From assembly GCF_040008265.1 (NCBI RefSeq), contig NZ_CP155620.1, forward strand, positions 124,001 through 188,000: a stretch of 64,000 nucleotides of DNA, written 5' to 3'. Positions 52,848 through 62,437 of the stretch are shown one piece after another (the stretch's first letter is position 1; every line of letters starts with the position of its first letter). The notes beneath the pieces were generated by a model. The model was not told the DNA's origin. It did no database searches and saw nothing but the letters and a program-made list of their open reading frames with translations. Source of the DNA: Campylobacter sp. CCS1377. GTDB lineage: Bacteria; Campylobacterota; Campylobacteria; Campylobacterales; Campylobacteraceae. Both the position numbers and the translations under genes were made by a program.

Positions 52848-55306
52848 CAATTAAAATCAATGGTAAGACTTGCACCTTTGAAGAGGGCGAATATATCTTA
52901 AATATAGCTAGAAGAAATGATATTTTTATCCCTGCAATTTGCTATTTATCAGGTTGTAGTCCGACTTTGGCATGTCGTATGTGTATGGTGGAAGCTGATG
53001 GAAAAAAGGTTTATTCTTGCAATACTAAAGCAAAAGAAGGTATGGTTGTAGAAAGTGATTTGCAAAATCTTTGGGATGAAAGAAATGAAATCATGCAAGC
53101 TTATTGCATTAATCATCCTTTAGAGTGTGGAGTTTGCGATAAATCAGGAGAATGTGAGTTGCAAAATTTCACTCATAAAAGCCGTGTGAATATCCAAAAA
53201 CATTGGATTAAAGATACACATAAACCGCACAAACATTGGGGAGTGATTAATTACGATCCCGCGCTTTGTATAGTATGCGAAAGGTGTATCACGGTTTGTA
53301 AAGATAAAATCGGCGAAAGTGCTTTAAAAACCGTGCCAAGAGGTGGCGATAGCGTGGATAGTGGTTTTAAGGACACTATGGGCAAAGATGCTTATGCGAT
53401 TTGGACGAAATTTCAAAAAAGTTTGATTGGGCCTAGTAATGGTGAGATGCTTGATTGTTCCTTTTGCGGGGAATGTACCAGTGTATGTCCAACCGGAGCT
53501 TTGATAGGATCAAGGTTTCAATACACTTCAAATATTTGGGAACTCAAACGCATTCCAGCTTCAAATCCGCATTCTAGTGATTGTGAGCTTATGTATTATG
53601 ATATCAAACAAAGTGGCATTAGCAATCAAACACCTAAAATTTATCGCGTAAGTAATGATTTTGCCTTTGCTACTTTAAATAGAGCTGCAAGATTTGCCTT
53701 TGATACGCAAAATGAAGCAAGTAAAGATAAAAAAGCTTTTAACAAGCTTGTCGCCCTTTTTGAAAACAATGAGATTAAAAATATTAAATTTAATAGCTTT
53801 ATCACCAACGAAGAAGCTTTAATTTTACAAAATTTAAAGAAAAAATTTGATCTTAATTTAATCAACGAAGAAGCTTTAAAATTTAAAGAATTTTTAGATG
53901 AATTTATAAGCAATTGTGGCGAATTTTACAATGCGACAACAAAAGATATAACAAATAGTGATTTTTTAGTTGTTGCAGGAACACTTTTAAGATACGATGC
54001 GCCAACGCTTAGCTATAAAATCAATAATGCTTTAGTGATGAATAAAGGTGCGGGACTTTATTTTCATCCTTTAGAGGATGCTGGACTTGCAAAATATTCT
54101 AAAAATTTTATTTCACATACACATAAAAGCGGAGACGAAGAGCAAATTTTATACTTTTTACTTCAAAAATTCAGTACAGATGAAAGTATAAAAGAGAGTT
54201 TGGCTGAATTTTTTGTAAGTGAAAATAAAGAAATAGAAGAAAGTATCAATGAAGAAGTTATAGAACAAGTGATAGAAAAAGATGAAGAAGGCAATGAAAT
54301 TCAAAAAGAAGTAAAAAAACTTGTGCCTAAAAAAGTGAAAAAAACCATAGAAGTGAAACGATCAGTTTTTGCTAGGAATTTAGGAGTTGATGAAGATAAA
54401 TTAGAAGATTTATTGCTTAAAAAAGCTAATTTTACTTTTGTTGTGGGAAGTGATTTTTACTTCCACAAAAACGCTTTAAAGCTAGCCAAATTGCTCGCAT
54501 TAGTTCAAAGCACAACGCCTTTTAAAGTTTTTTTAAATCCTACGCATACTAATACTTTGGGCGTTGCAATGATTTGTGATTTGGATGAAGGTATAAAAGA
54601 TGGTAAAATTTTAGGTTATAACGAAAAAGGCGATTTTAGTTTTTCTTATGAAGAGTGCGCAAATTTGGCTAGTTCGAGTTTAAACCAACAAGAAGGCACT
54701 TTTTTAAATTACGATAAAAGAGTGGTGCCAACTAATGCGGCTTTAGAATTTGGCGGGTATTTTTTAAATGATTTGGCTAATGCTTTAGGATATGATGAAG
54801 AATACACCATAAATTACACCAAAAAACTTCCTACAAACAAAGGTTTTTGTGCTTTAGACTTTGATAGTTTGGAGAATTTTTATACCAATGGAGGCGAATG
54901 CAAAAGGGGTTATGAGCTTAATTTAGAATGCTTCAAGCAAGTCGCTAAAAAAGAATTTATTGCTCCAAATTTACAAAATTTGATTCTAAAAGATAATGAA
55001 ATTTTGCTTTATAGTGCCAATCCTAGCTATCAATTCGGTAGATTTTCAAATCGTGCTAGTACTATTAGTGAAGCGATTTTTTTAGGAGTGAGTGAGAATT
55101 TGGCAAAAGAAAAGAATTTACAAGATAAAGATTTGGTTAAGATTTCTATTAAAGACAAAACTTTGACTTTGAGCGTGCGTGTGGATAAAGATATAAAAAA
55201 TGGAGCTTATTTGCCATATTTTGATGAAAAAATCGACACGCTAAACTTTTTTGATGAAAGATTTATTGTGGCAAATTTAGAAAAATTAGGAGCAAACAAT
55301 GAGTGA
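52844..55306 (+). CDS. nuoG: Complex I subunit NuoG (iron-sulfur, molybdopterin-fold)
   Basis: This 820-residue protein has an N-terminal [2Fe-2S] domain (YLSGCSPTLACRMCMVEADG, with CNTK after it), the His/Cys motif HPLECGVCDKSGECELQ, and two [4Fe-4S] sites (CIVCERCITVCKDK, CSFCGECTSVCPTGA). The molybdopterin-like fold follows. An acidic and then basic low-complexity insert lies at about residues 463-503 (EIEESINEEVIEQVIEKDEE, then KKLVPKKVKKTIEVK). No metal ligands for molybdenum are expected. It begins 4 bp inside the preceding gene. Confidence 0.95.
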   Translation: MTIKINGKTCTFEEGEYILNIARRNDIFIPAICYLSGCSPTLACRMCMVEADGKKVYSCNTKAKEGMVVESDLQNLWDERNEIMQAYCINHPLECGVCDKSGECELQNFTHKSRVNIQKHWIKDTHKPHKHWGVINYDPALCIVCERCITVCKDKIGESALKTVPRGGDSVDSGFKDTMGKDAYAIWTKFQKSLIGPSNGEMLDCSFCGECTSVCPTGALIGSRFQYTSNIWELKRIPASNPHSSDCELMYYDIKQSGISNQTPKIYRVSNDFAFATLNRAARFAFDTQNEASKDKKAFNKLVALFENNEIKNIKFNSFITNEEALILQNLKKKFDLNLINEEALKFKEFLDEFISNCGEFYNATTKDITNSDFLVVAGTLLRYDAPTLSYKINNALVMNKGAGLYFHPLEDAGLAKYSKNFISHTHKSGDEEQILYFLLQKFSTDESIKESLAEFFVSENKEIEESINEEVIEQVIEKDEEGNEIQKEVKKLVPKKVKKTIEVKRSVFARNLGVDEDKLEDLLLKKANFTFVVGSDFYFHKNALKLAKLLALVQSTTPFKVFLNPTHTNTLGVAMICDLDEGIKDGKILGYNEKGDFSFSYEECANLASSSLNQQEGTFLNYDKRVVPTNAALEFGGYFLNDLANALGYDEEYTINYTKKLPTNKGFCALDFDSLENFYTNGGECKRGYELNLECFKQVAKKEFIAPNLQNLILKDNEILLYSANPSYQFGRFSNRASTISEAIFLGVSENLAKEKNLQDKDLVKISIKDKTLTLSVRVDKDIKNGAYLPYFDEKIDTLNFFDERFIVANLEKLGANNE

Positions 55307-56297
55307 TTTTGCTTTTTTTGCTTTAGAAGTTTTGGTTAAATGTATTATAGTGATTGCACTTTTTGCAACTTTAGCGGGTTTTGCAACCTATGCAGAAAGA
55401 AAGGTTTTGGCGTATTTTCAAAGACGCATTGGACCTGATATGGTAGGACCTTTTGGGCTTATTCAACTTGTAGCGGATATGATAAAGCTTTTCACTAAAG
55501 AAGATATTATCCCTTCAAATTCACAAAAAATTATTTTTGCTATTGCTCCTTTAATCGCTGCAATTTGTGCTTTTGTGTCTTTAGCAGCTATTCCAATGCT
55601 TCCTGAATTTACTTTATTTGGACTTGTGATAAGACCGATTATTGCAGATATTAATGTGGCTTTGCTTTTTGTGATAGGCACTTCAGGGCTTTGTTTTTAT
55701 GCGGTATTTTTAGGCGGTCTTGCGAGTAATAATAAATGGTCCATTATAGGAGCTGCAAGAGGACTTGTGGCCATTATTTCTTATGAAAGCGTAGGGGCTT
55801 TAGCTTTGATTGCTATTGTAATGCTTGTGGGATCTTTTTCTTTAGTGGATATTAATAATTATCAAAATAATGGATTTTTTTCTTGGCTCATTTTTAAACA
55901 ACCTTTGGCTTTTGTGCTTTTTATTATTGCACTTTTTATTGAAACAAACAGAACCCCGCTTTGTTTAACAGAAAATGAGGCTGATATTGTCGCGGGTTAT
56001 GGGACAGAATATTCAGGTCTTAGATGGGGTATGTTTTTCATAGGCGAATACACCTCTATGATAGCTGGAGCGATTTTAGTTACCCTTTTGTTTTTGGGCG
56101 GATTTAATGATTTTTATTTTATACCGGGTTGGATTATGATGATAGTAAAATCTAGCTTTATTTTCTTTTTGTATTTTTGGGCTAGGGCGGCTTTTCCGCA
56201 ACTTAGACCTGATCAAGTGATGAAAATGTGTTATTTGATTTTAATTCCTTTAGCGGTTTTAAATCTCTTAATCACTGCTCTAGCGGTGCTTTTATAG
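55299..56297 (+). CDS. nuoH: Complex I subunit NuoH
   Basis: This 332-residue membrane subunit links the peripheral arm and membrane arm. It has the conserved FATYAERKVLAYFQRRIGPD (about 27-46), GLIQLVADMIKLFTKEDIIP and ETNRTPLCLTENEADIVAGY. About eight hydrophobic segments are present. It overlaps nuoG by 8 bp. Confidence 0.97.
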   Translation: MSDFAFFALEVLVKCIIVIALFATLAGFATYAERKVLAYFQRRIGPDMVGPFGLIQLVADMIKLFTKEDIIPSNSQKIIFAIAPLIAAICAFVSLAAIPMLPEFTLFGLVIRPIIADINVALLFVIGTSGLCFYAVFLGGLASNNKWSIIGAARGLVAIISYESVGALALIAIVMLVGSFSLVDINNYQNNGFFSWLIFKQPLAFVLFIIALFIETNRTPLCLTENEADIVAGYGTEYSGLRWGMFFIGEYTSMIAGAILVTLLFLGGFNDFYFIPGWIMMIVKSSFIFFLYFWARAAFPQLRPDQVMKMCYLILIPLAVLNLLITALAVLL

Positions 56298-56306
56298 GAG
56301 TTTTTG

Positions 56307-56972
56307 ATGAAAAATTATTATTTGATTGATGAAAAAAGAAAAACGCCAACAAGTACTTGGCAGAAAATTTCACAAGCCTTCAAAAGAAGTGTAAAATTAG
56401 AGCTTTTTGTGGGGCTTGGCGTGGTAATGCGTGAAATGTTGAAAAGAAATAATAGCGCAACCATAAAATACCCATTTGAAAAAGTCAAGCTTGATAATCG
56501 CTACCGAGCTGTGCATCGTTTGATGCGTTTTATAGAAAGCGAAAATGAAAGATGTATAGGTTGTGGGCTTTGTGAGAAAATTTGTATCAGTAATTGTATA
56601 AGAATGGAAACTTCTTTAGATGAAAATGGCCGTAAAAAAGTGGGAAATTATAGTATAAATTTAGGGCGTTGTATTTATTGTGGTTTTTGTGCTGAGGTTT
56701 GTCCTGAGCTTGCTATAGTTCATGGTACAGAGTATGAAAATGCAGCCGAGCAAAGATCTTATTTTGGCTATAAGCAAGATTTTTTAACCCCTATTGATAA
56801 GCTTAAAAATCAAGTTGAATTTGAAGGTGCGGGCAGTCTTAGAAAAGATGCTGATTTATTTGTTAAAAAGACTCCAAATTATTATGAAATTTTGCAAGAA
56901 AGAGAGAAAAATTTATGCACGGATGAAGAATGTACATTGCCAAATTCAAATTCGCAAGGGGAAAACAAATGA
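56307..56972 (+). CDS. nuoI: Complex I subunit NuoI
   Basis: This 221-residue ferredoxin-like subunit has two [4Fe-4S] motifs, [15 protein letters not shown] (about 84-98) and [13 protein letters not shown] (about 121-133), which carry clusters N6a and N6b. The start is the ATG at 56307; a TTG just before it is not needed. The C-terminus ends in a Cys/Asp/Asn-rich tail. Its stop overlaps the nuoJ start (ATGA). Confidence 0.96.
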   Translation: MKNYYLIDEKRKTPTSTWQKISQAFKRSVKLELFVGLGVVMREMLKRNNSATIKYPFEKVKLDNRYRAVHRLMRFIESENERCIGCGLCEKICISNCIRMETSLDENGRKKVGNYSINLGRCIYCGFCAEVCPELAIVHGTEYENAAEQRSYFGYKQDFLTPIDKLKNQVEFEGAGSLRKDADLFVKKTPNYYEILQEREKNLCTDEECTLPNSNSQGENK

Positions 56973-57472
56973 TAGAACAATTAGCTTTTTACTTTTTTGC
57001 GTTTTTGGTTATAGTGTTTTTTAGTATCAGTATTATCAGTAAAAATGTGCTTTATGCCTTAAGTTCTTTGGCTGCTGCTATGGTGCTTTTATCGAGTTTT
57101 TATTTTTTGCTTGATGCGGAATTTTTGGGTGTAATACAAATCATCGTTTATGGAGGAGCGGTTTTGGGGCTTTATAGCTTTGCAATGATGTTTTTTGATT
57201 TTTCTAAAAATATCAAAGAAAAATTAAAAGCCAAGAAAACTTTTGTAATTTTATCCTTAGCACTAGCTTTGGTGTTTGCATTTATTGCTGGAGGGATGGG
57301 TGTATCAGAGCAAATGAATTTAAGTTCATTGCAGCAAGATATCAGCAAAAATTTGGCGGCTTTGATTTTTTCTAAATACCTTTTGGCATTTGAATTTATC
57401 GCTGTTTTGTTATTGATTGCCTTGGTATGTGCTATTGTGCTTACTCATAAAGAACTTGGGAAGGAAGAATAA
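56969..57472 (+). CDS. nuoJ: Complex I subunit NuoJ
   Basis: This 167-residue membrane subunit has five hydrophobic segments. Its start ATG at 56969 gives [19 protein letters not shown]. The family loop [22 protein letters not shown] (about 56-77) is present. It overlaps nuoI by 4 bp and nuoK by 1 bp. Confidence 0.94.
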   Translation: MIEQLAFYFFAFLVIVFFSISIISKNVLYALSSLAAAMVLLSSFYFLLDAEFLGVIQIIVYGGAVLGLYSFAMMFFDFSKNIKEKLKAKKTFVILSLALALVFAFIAGGMGVSEQMNLSSLQQDISKNLAALIFSKYLLAFEFIAVLLLIALVCAIVLTHKELGKEE

Positions 57473-57765
57473 TGGAAAAGTATTTTGTTCTTGCATTTAT
57501 TTTATTTATCATGGGACTTATAGGAATTTTGAAAAGACAAAATTTAATTATGCTTTTTATTTCTAGTGAAATTTTACTCAATGCTGCAAATTTAGCTTTG
57601 ATTGTTACATCAAAAATGCATGAAAATTTAGATGGACAAGTGTTTGCCCTTTTTATTATGGGTATAGCAGCTTGTGAGATCGCAGTGGGTGTAGCCTTAT
57701 GTGTGCTTTGGTATAGAAAAACAGGTTCTTTAGAATTTAAGAGTTTAAAAGAGAGGGGAAATTAA
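57472..57765 (+). CDS. nuoK: Complex I subunit NuoK
   Basis: This 97-residue protein has three membrane helices. It keeps the two membrane Glu residues of the proton channel, in SSEILLNAANLALI (about 32-45) and AACEIAVGVALCVL (about 67-80). Length is standard. It lies 1 bp before nuoL. Confidence 0.96.
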   Translation: MEKYFVLAFILFIMGLIGILKRQNLIMLFISSEILLNAANLALIVTSKMHENLDGQVFALFIMGIAACEIAVGVALCVLWYRKTGSLEFKSLKERGN

Positions 57766-57766
57766 A

Positions 57767-59563
57767 ATGCAAAATTTAGCTTTACTTTCTCTTTTTATGC
57801 CTTTGCTCGCTTCTTTATTTGCGAGTCTTTTTGCTTTTAGGACGAAAAATATTTTAGTGGGCTATGTTTGTTCTATTTTAGTTGGTGTGAGTATGGTTGC
57901 GTCTTTGATTTTGTTGCATAAAAATCAAGAACTCAGCTTAGAGCTTAGCCAATGGATAGGACTTGTGGGTATTTCATTTAGCTTTAAAATTGATGTTATT
58001 TCGCTTACCATGATGAGTGTTGTTGGCATTGTGGCAACTTGTGTGCATTTTTATAGTATTTTTTATATGGCGCACGATAAGGGTTTTAATAAATTCTTTG
58101 CCTATTTAGGACTTTTTGTATTTTCTATGCTTTTTTTAGTCATGAGTGATAATTTCTTAGGACTTTTTGTGGGCTGGGAAGGCGTAGGGCTTTGTTCTTG
58201 GTTGCTTATTGGTTTTTGGTATAAAAATGATAATTATTCTTTTGCAGCAAATGAAGCTTTTATAATGAATAGAATCGCAGACTTAGGTATGCTTTTAGGA
58301 ATTTTTTGGCTTTATATACAAGCAGGGACTTTAAAATACGATGAGGTTTTTGCTATGGTTCAAAGCTTAGATCATAACGCTTTGATTTTAATCGCAACTT
58401 GTTTATTTATCGGTGCTATGGGAAAATCAGCACAGTTTCCTTTTCATACTTGGCTTGCTGATGCTATGGCGGGTCCAACGCCAGTTTCGGCATTAATCCA
58501 TGCTGCAACTATGGTGACTGCAGGGGTTTATTTGGTTATTCGTGCTGGAGAAATTTATGCTTTGGTGAGCGAGGTTTCTTATTTTATCGCTTTACTTGGA
58601 GCTTTTGTGGCTATTTTTGCGGCTTCTATGGCTTTGGTGGCTAGGGATTTAAAACGTATTATTGCCTATTCTACTTTATCACAACTTGGCTATATGTTTG
58701 TAGCTGCAGGGCTTGGTGCTTATGGTATAGCTTTGTTTCACTTAGCCACTCACGCCTTTTTTAAATCTTTGCTTTTCTTGGGTGCTGGAAATGTAATGCA
58801 TGCTATGAATGATAATTTAGATATCAAAAAAATGGGTGGGCTTTTCAAGCCTTTAAAAATTACAGCTATTTTTATGACTATAGGTTCTTTGGCTTTAGCT
58901 GGAATTTATCCTTTTGCTGGATTTTTCTCAAAAGATTTAATTTTAGGATATTCTTTCATTTCTTTTCATCATGGTATTTTTTTGGTGCTTTTAATCGCAG
59001 CTTTCTTAACTGCTTTTTATAGTTTTAGACTTTTAATGTTGGTGTTTTTTACTCCTGCAAGACATGATTTACATCCGCATGAAGCAAGTAAAATAGCGCT
59101 TTTGGCTATGAGTCCTTTGGTGATTTTAGCTGTGATTGCGGGATTTTTTGAGCATAGTTTTTTCAATTATCTTAGTGTTAAATTAGAAGTGATTGATGCG
59201 CAAAACACAATCGTTATAATTTGCGCAAGCACAGCAGCGATTTTGGGTGTGATTTTGGCTATTATTGCTTATCATTTTAATTGGTTTAAGCCAAGTATAG
59301 AGGAAAATTTCATTTACAAACTTTTGGAAAACGATTATTATATTCCTAAGTTTTATGAGAAATTTTTCATTAAATTTTACGAGCTTTTGTGTTTGATTTT
59401 AAAAAAATGCGATATTTACATACTGGATACCTTGGTTAATAAAATAGCAGGTGGCATTTTAGCTTCTTCAAAATTTATAAGCTTAAATGCTAGTCTTTCT
59501 TTGATGCTTAGAGCTTTGATTTTTGGTTTTGTGATTTTATCAATTTTGTTGTGGGTGATGTAA
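57767..59563 (+). CDS. nuoL: Complex I subunit NuoL (antiporter-like)
   Basis: This 598-residue subunit has 14 or more membrane helices and the conserved GWEGVGLCSWLLIGFWY (about 129-145) plus KSAQFPFHTWLADAMAGPTP and STLSQLGYMFVAAGLG. The C-terminal lateral helix region is present (about 500-560, charged Asn/Lys/Tyr-rich). It belongs to the Mrp antiporter family and pumps protons. It lies 1 bp ahead of nuoM. Confidence 0.97.
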   Translation: MQNLALLSLFMPLLASLFASLFAFRTKNILVGYVCSILVGVSMVASLILLHKNQELSLELSQWIGLVGISFSFKIDVISLTMMSVVGIVATCVHFYSIFYMAHDKGFNKFFAYLGLFVFSMLFLVMSDNFLGLFVGWEGVGLCSWLLIGFWYKNDNYSFAANEAFIMNRIADLGMLLGIFWLYIQAGTLKYDEVFAMVQSLDHNALILIATCLFIGAMGKSAQFPFHTWLADAMAGPTPVSALIHAATMVTAGVYLVIRAGEIYALVSEVSYFIALLGAFVAIFAASMALVARDLKRIIAYSTLSQLGYMFVAAGLGAYGIALFHLATHAFFKSLLFLGAGNVMHAMNDNLDIKKMGGLFKPLKITAIFMTIGSLALAGIYPFAGFFSKDLILGYSFISFHHGIFLVLLIAAFLTAFYSFRLLMLVFFTPARHDLHPHEASKIALLAMSPLVILAVIAGFFEHSFFNYLSVKLEVIDAQNTIVIICASTAAILGVILAIIAYHFNWFKPSIEENFIYKLLENDYYIPKFYEKFFIKFYELLCLILKKCDIYILDTLVNKIAGGILASSKFISLNASLSLMLRALIFGFVILSILLWVM

Positions 59564-59564
59564 G

Positions 59565-61058
59565 ATGTTGAATGTATTGATTTTTTTGCCTTTATTTGTG
59601 GCTTTTATTTTATTGGGACTTAAAAATAAAAACACTATTAAATTTTTAAGTCTTATAGCTAGTGCTGTGATTTTGCTTTTAAATTTAGCTTTATTTTTAA
59701 AATACACAAAAGGATATGCCTTTGAATATCAACTTCAAAGTGCTACAAATTCTTTATTAAACTATCATATCGGTGTTGATTCTATTGCACTTATTTTAAT
59801 GTTACTTTGTTCTTTAATGGTATTTTTGTCCTTTTTGTGTTTAAAAATAAGACACAAGGGAATTTTTGTAAGTTTATTTGTTTTAGAATTTGCTATTATG
59901 GGGCTTTTTAGCGCTTTAGATGCCTTGCTTTTTTATGTGTTTTGGGAGTTTTCTTTATTGCCATTAATTTATATTATAGGTTTGCATTCTAAAGATTACA
60001 AAGCAGGGGTTAAATTCTTTCTTTATGCCTTTGCGGGTTCTATTTTAATGCTTGTAGCTATGATTTATTTGGCTTTTTTAAATCATCAAGTGTTAAATAT
60101 TTGGACTTTTGATCTTATTGTTTGGCAAGAGCATATTTCTGCACCTGAATTTGGTGTGCAAATTTGGTTATTTTTAGCATTTTTTGTCGCTTTTGCGATT
60201 AAAAGCCCTTTATTTCCTTTCCATACTTGGGCGCCAAAGGTTTATGCGTATTCTCCAACCACTGCTTCTGTAATGCTTGTAGCATTTAAAATGGCTCCTT
60301 TTGGTTTTTTGCGTTTTTGTTTGCCACTTTTCCCTGATGCGAGTGTTTTTTTAATGCCTTTCATCTTTGCTTTATGTGTGGTAAGTATTTTATATACAGC
60401 ATTTATTGCTTATAGAGCTGATGATTTAAAAGAACTGATTGCTTATAGTTCTATTTCGCATATTGGTGTGATGTTGCTAGGGATTTTTTCTTTAAATGTT
60501 TTTGGACTCACAGGAGCGATTTTTTATATGTTTGCACATGGTCTTGTAACAGGTGCGCTTTTTATTATGGCTTCGATTTTAAGATCAAGATATGGAACTT
60601 TAAAAATTTCTTATCATAAAGCTTTGGCTTCCAAAGGTGCTTTATTTGCAGCCTTATTTGCCATAGTGCTTTTTGCAAGTATTTCTTTGCCTTTAACCAT
60701 TTCTTTTGTTGGAGAATTTTTAGTGCTTTTAGGTGTGGCTAAAATTAATTTTATTTATGCGCTTTTGGCGGGACTTGTCATTATTTTAGGTGCAATTTAT
60801 ATGCTAAGTGTTTTTAGAAAAATGTTTTTTATGGGCGAAGAAAGCCATGTAAGTCGTTTTACATTAAAAACAAGAGAAATTATAGGGCTTAGCATTGTGG
60901 TTATACTAATTTTTTATTTAGGAATTTCTCCTTCTGTTTTCTTAAATCCTATTGAAGCAAATGTAAATGAGCTTTTAAACATAATGCAGCTTAAGGCAAC
61001 AGATCAAGCCAGTATCGAATTTTTATCAGATTTAAAGGATATGAGCCATGCTAAATAA
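59565..61058 (+). CDS. nuoM: Complex I subunit NuoM (antiporter-like)
   Basis: This 497-residue subunit has 14 predicted helices. It carries FYVFWEFSLLPLIYIIG with the channel Glu, AIKSPLFPFHTWAPKVYAYSP with the channel Lys, and AYSSISHIGVMLLGIF. It overlaps nuoN by 11 bp. Confidence 0.97.
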   Translation: MLNVLIFLPLFVAFILLGLKNKNTIKFLSLIASAVILLLNLALFLKYTKGYAFEYQLQSATNSLLNYHIGVDSIALILMLLCSLMVFLSFLCLKIRHKGIFVSLFVLEFAIMGLFSALDALLFYVFWEFSLLPLIYIIGLHSKDYKAGVKFFLYAFAGSILMLVAMIYLAFLNHQVLNIWTFDLIVWQEHISAPEFGVQIWLFLAFFVAFAIKSPLFPFHTWAPKVYAYSPTTASVMLVAFKMAPFGFLRFCLPLFPDASVFLMPFIFALCVVSILYTAFIAYRADDLKELIAYSSISHIGVMLLGIFSLNVFGLTGAIFYMFAHGLVTGALFIMASILRSRYGTLKISYHKALASKGALFAALFAIVLFASISLPLTISFVGEFLVLLGVAKINFIYALLAGLVIILGAIYMLSVFRKMFFMGEESHVSRFTLKTREIIGLSIVVILIFYLGISPSVFLNPIEANVNELLNIMQLKATDQASIEFLSDLKDMSHAK

Positions 61059-62418
61059 TATCGATTTCCAAATTTTGAATATTCCTTTGGCTTTTCCCGT
61101 TTTAGTTTTGGTTATGGGAGCTATTATTTTACTTTTATGCTCGGCTTTTAAAAACCTTCACCGCAGTTTTTATGTGGCTTTTAGTCTGATTTTTTTGGTA
61201 TTTAGTTTTGCTTTAATGTATTTTGAAGATTTTAGTACTAATTCTTATGCCTTTTTTGAAACTTTACAAACGGATAGTTTGGCTTTAGGAGCACAAAAAA
61301 TCATTTTGATTTTTTCAGCTTTTTATGTTTTAATGGATGTAAAACAAAAGCAGGGTGAATTTTATGCTTTATTATTGTTTATAGCAGCTTCTTTGATGCT
61401 TATGGTTTCAAGCTCAAATTTGATTTTGATCTTTATAGGACTTGAAAGTTCTTCTTTAGCGCTTTATACTTTAATTGCAATGCGAGGCACAAGAAATGCT
61501 ATTTCTAGTGCTATAAAGTATTTTAGCGTTGCAGCGGTAGGATCTGGATTTTTTGTTTTAGCTTGTGCTTTAATTTATATGAAAACAGGCTCTTTAGCCA
61601 TTAATAAAGCTATGCAAAATTCAAATGATGTATTAACGATAGGCGCATTTGCTATGATGCTAGTAATTGCTGGAGTTAAGCTTTCTTTAATGCCGTTTCA
61701 TTTTTGGCTTAAAGATGTTTATTATGCTTCAAATGCAAATTTAGTGGCTTTTATTTCCGTTGTTCCAAAGATTGCTATGGTTGCTTTTGTGTGTCGTCTT
61801 TTTGCTTTTGTACCACAAGCAAATTTCATTTATGTGGTGATGATTTTTGCATCTTTTTCTATGCTGATTTCAAGCATAGTGGCTTTAAGTCAAAATGATG
61901 TGAAAAAAATGCTCGCTTATAGTTCCATTTCGCATTCTTCTTTTGCTTTAATGGCTTTGATTCCAATATTATCAGATTATGAATTTTTCTCTTCATCTTT
62001 GGATAGCGTGATGGCTTATTGGACTTTATTTGCTTTTGCAAATTATGGCACTTTTCTATTATTAAGCCTTACAAAGTCAAGTTCTTACGATGCTTTAGCG
62101 GCTTTATTTAAATTTAAACCCGTTTTAGCACTTTTATTAGGAATTTTTGTTTTAAGTTTGGCAGGAATTCCGCCTTTTGGTGTATTTTGGGGTAAGGTAA
62201 TGATTATGCTAAGAAGCATTGAGGCTGGTTATTGGTATTTAGCTCTTATTATGGCTTTAAGTTCAGCATTGATTGTGTTTGCTTATTTTAAAATTATCAT
62301 CTATGCTTTTTTCAAAAAGAATCTTGGCTTTGAGGGTGTTGAAAAACTGCAAATGTCTCAGATTTTGGTTTTAACTTTATCTTTAATTGCCAGTTTATTT
62401 TATGTGTTAATCTTGTAA
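61048..62418 (+). CDS. nuoN: Complex I subunit NuoN (antiporter-like)
   Basis: This 456-residue subunit, the last gene of the operon, shows FIGLESSSLALYTLIAMRG (channel Glu), LSLMPFHFWLKDVYYASN (channel Lys and His) and AYSSISHSSFALMALIP. It lies 19 bp upstream of pflA, with a new promoter between them. Confidence 0.96.
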   Translation: MLNNIDFQILNIPLAFPVLVLVMGAIILLLCSAFKNLHRSFYVAFSLIFLVFSFALMYFEDFSTNSYAFFETLQTDSLALGAQKIILIFSAFYVLMDVKQKQGEFYALLLFIAASLMLMVSSSNLILIFIGLESSSLALYTLIAMRGTRNAISSAIKYFSVAAVGSGFFVLACALIYMKTGSLAINKAMQNSNDVLTIGAFAMMLVIAGVKLSLMPFHFWLKDVYYASNANLVAFISVVPKIAMVAFVCRLFAFVPQANFIYVVMIFASFSMLISSIVALSQNDVKKMLAYSSISHSSFALMALIPILSDYEFFSSSLDSVMAYWTLFAFANYGTFLLLSLTKSSSYDALAALFKFKPVLALLLGIFVLSLAGIPPFGVFWGKVMIMLRSIEAGYWYLALIMALSSALIVFAYFKIIIYAFFKKNLGFEGVEKLQMSQILVLTLSLIASLFYVLIL

Positions 62419-62425
62419 AATATTG

Positions 62426-62431
62426 TATAAT
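62426..62431 (+). promoter_or_regulatory. Predicted -10 box of pflA, suggesting a leaderless transcript
   Basis: TATAAT lies only 6 bp before the pflA ATG at 62438. With the usual 6-7 bp between the -10 box and the start of transcription, the mRNA would begin at or next to the A of ATG. No ribosome site is visible in the gap. Confidence 0.6.
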
Positions 62432-62437
62432 CTCACA

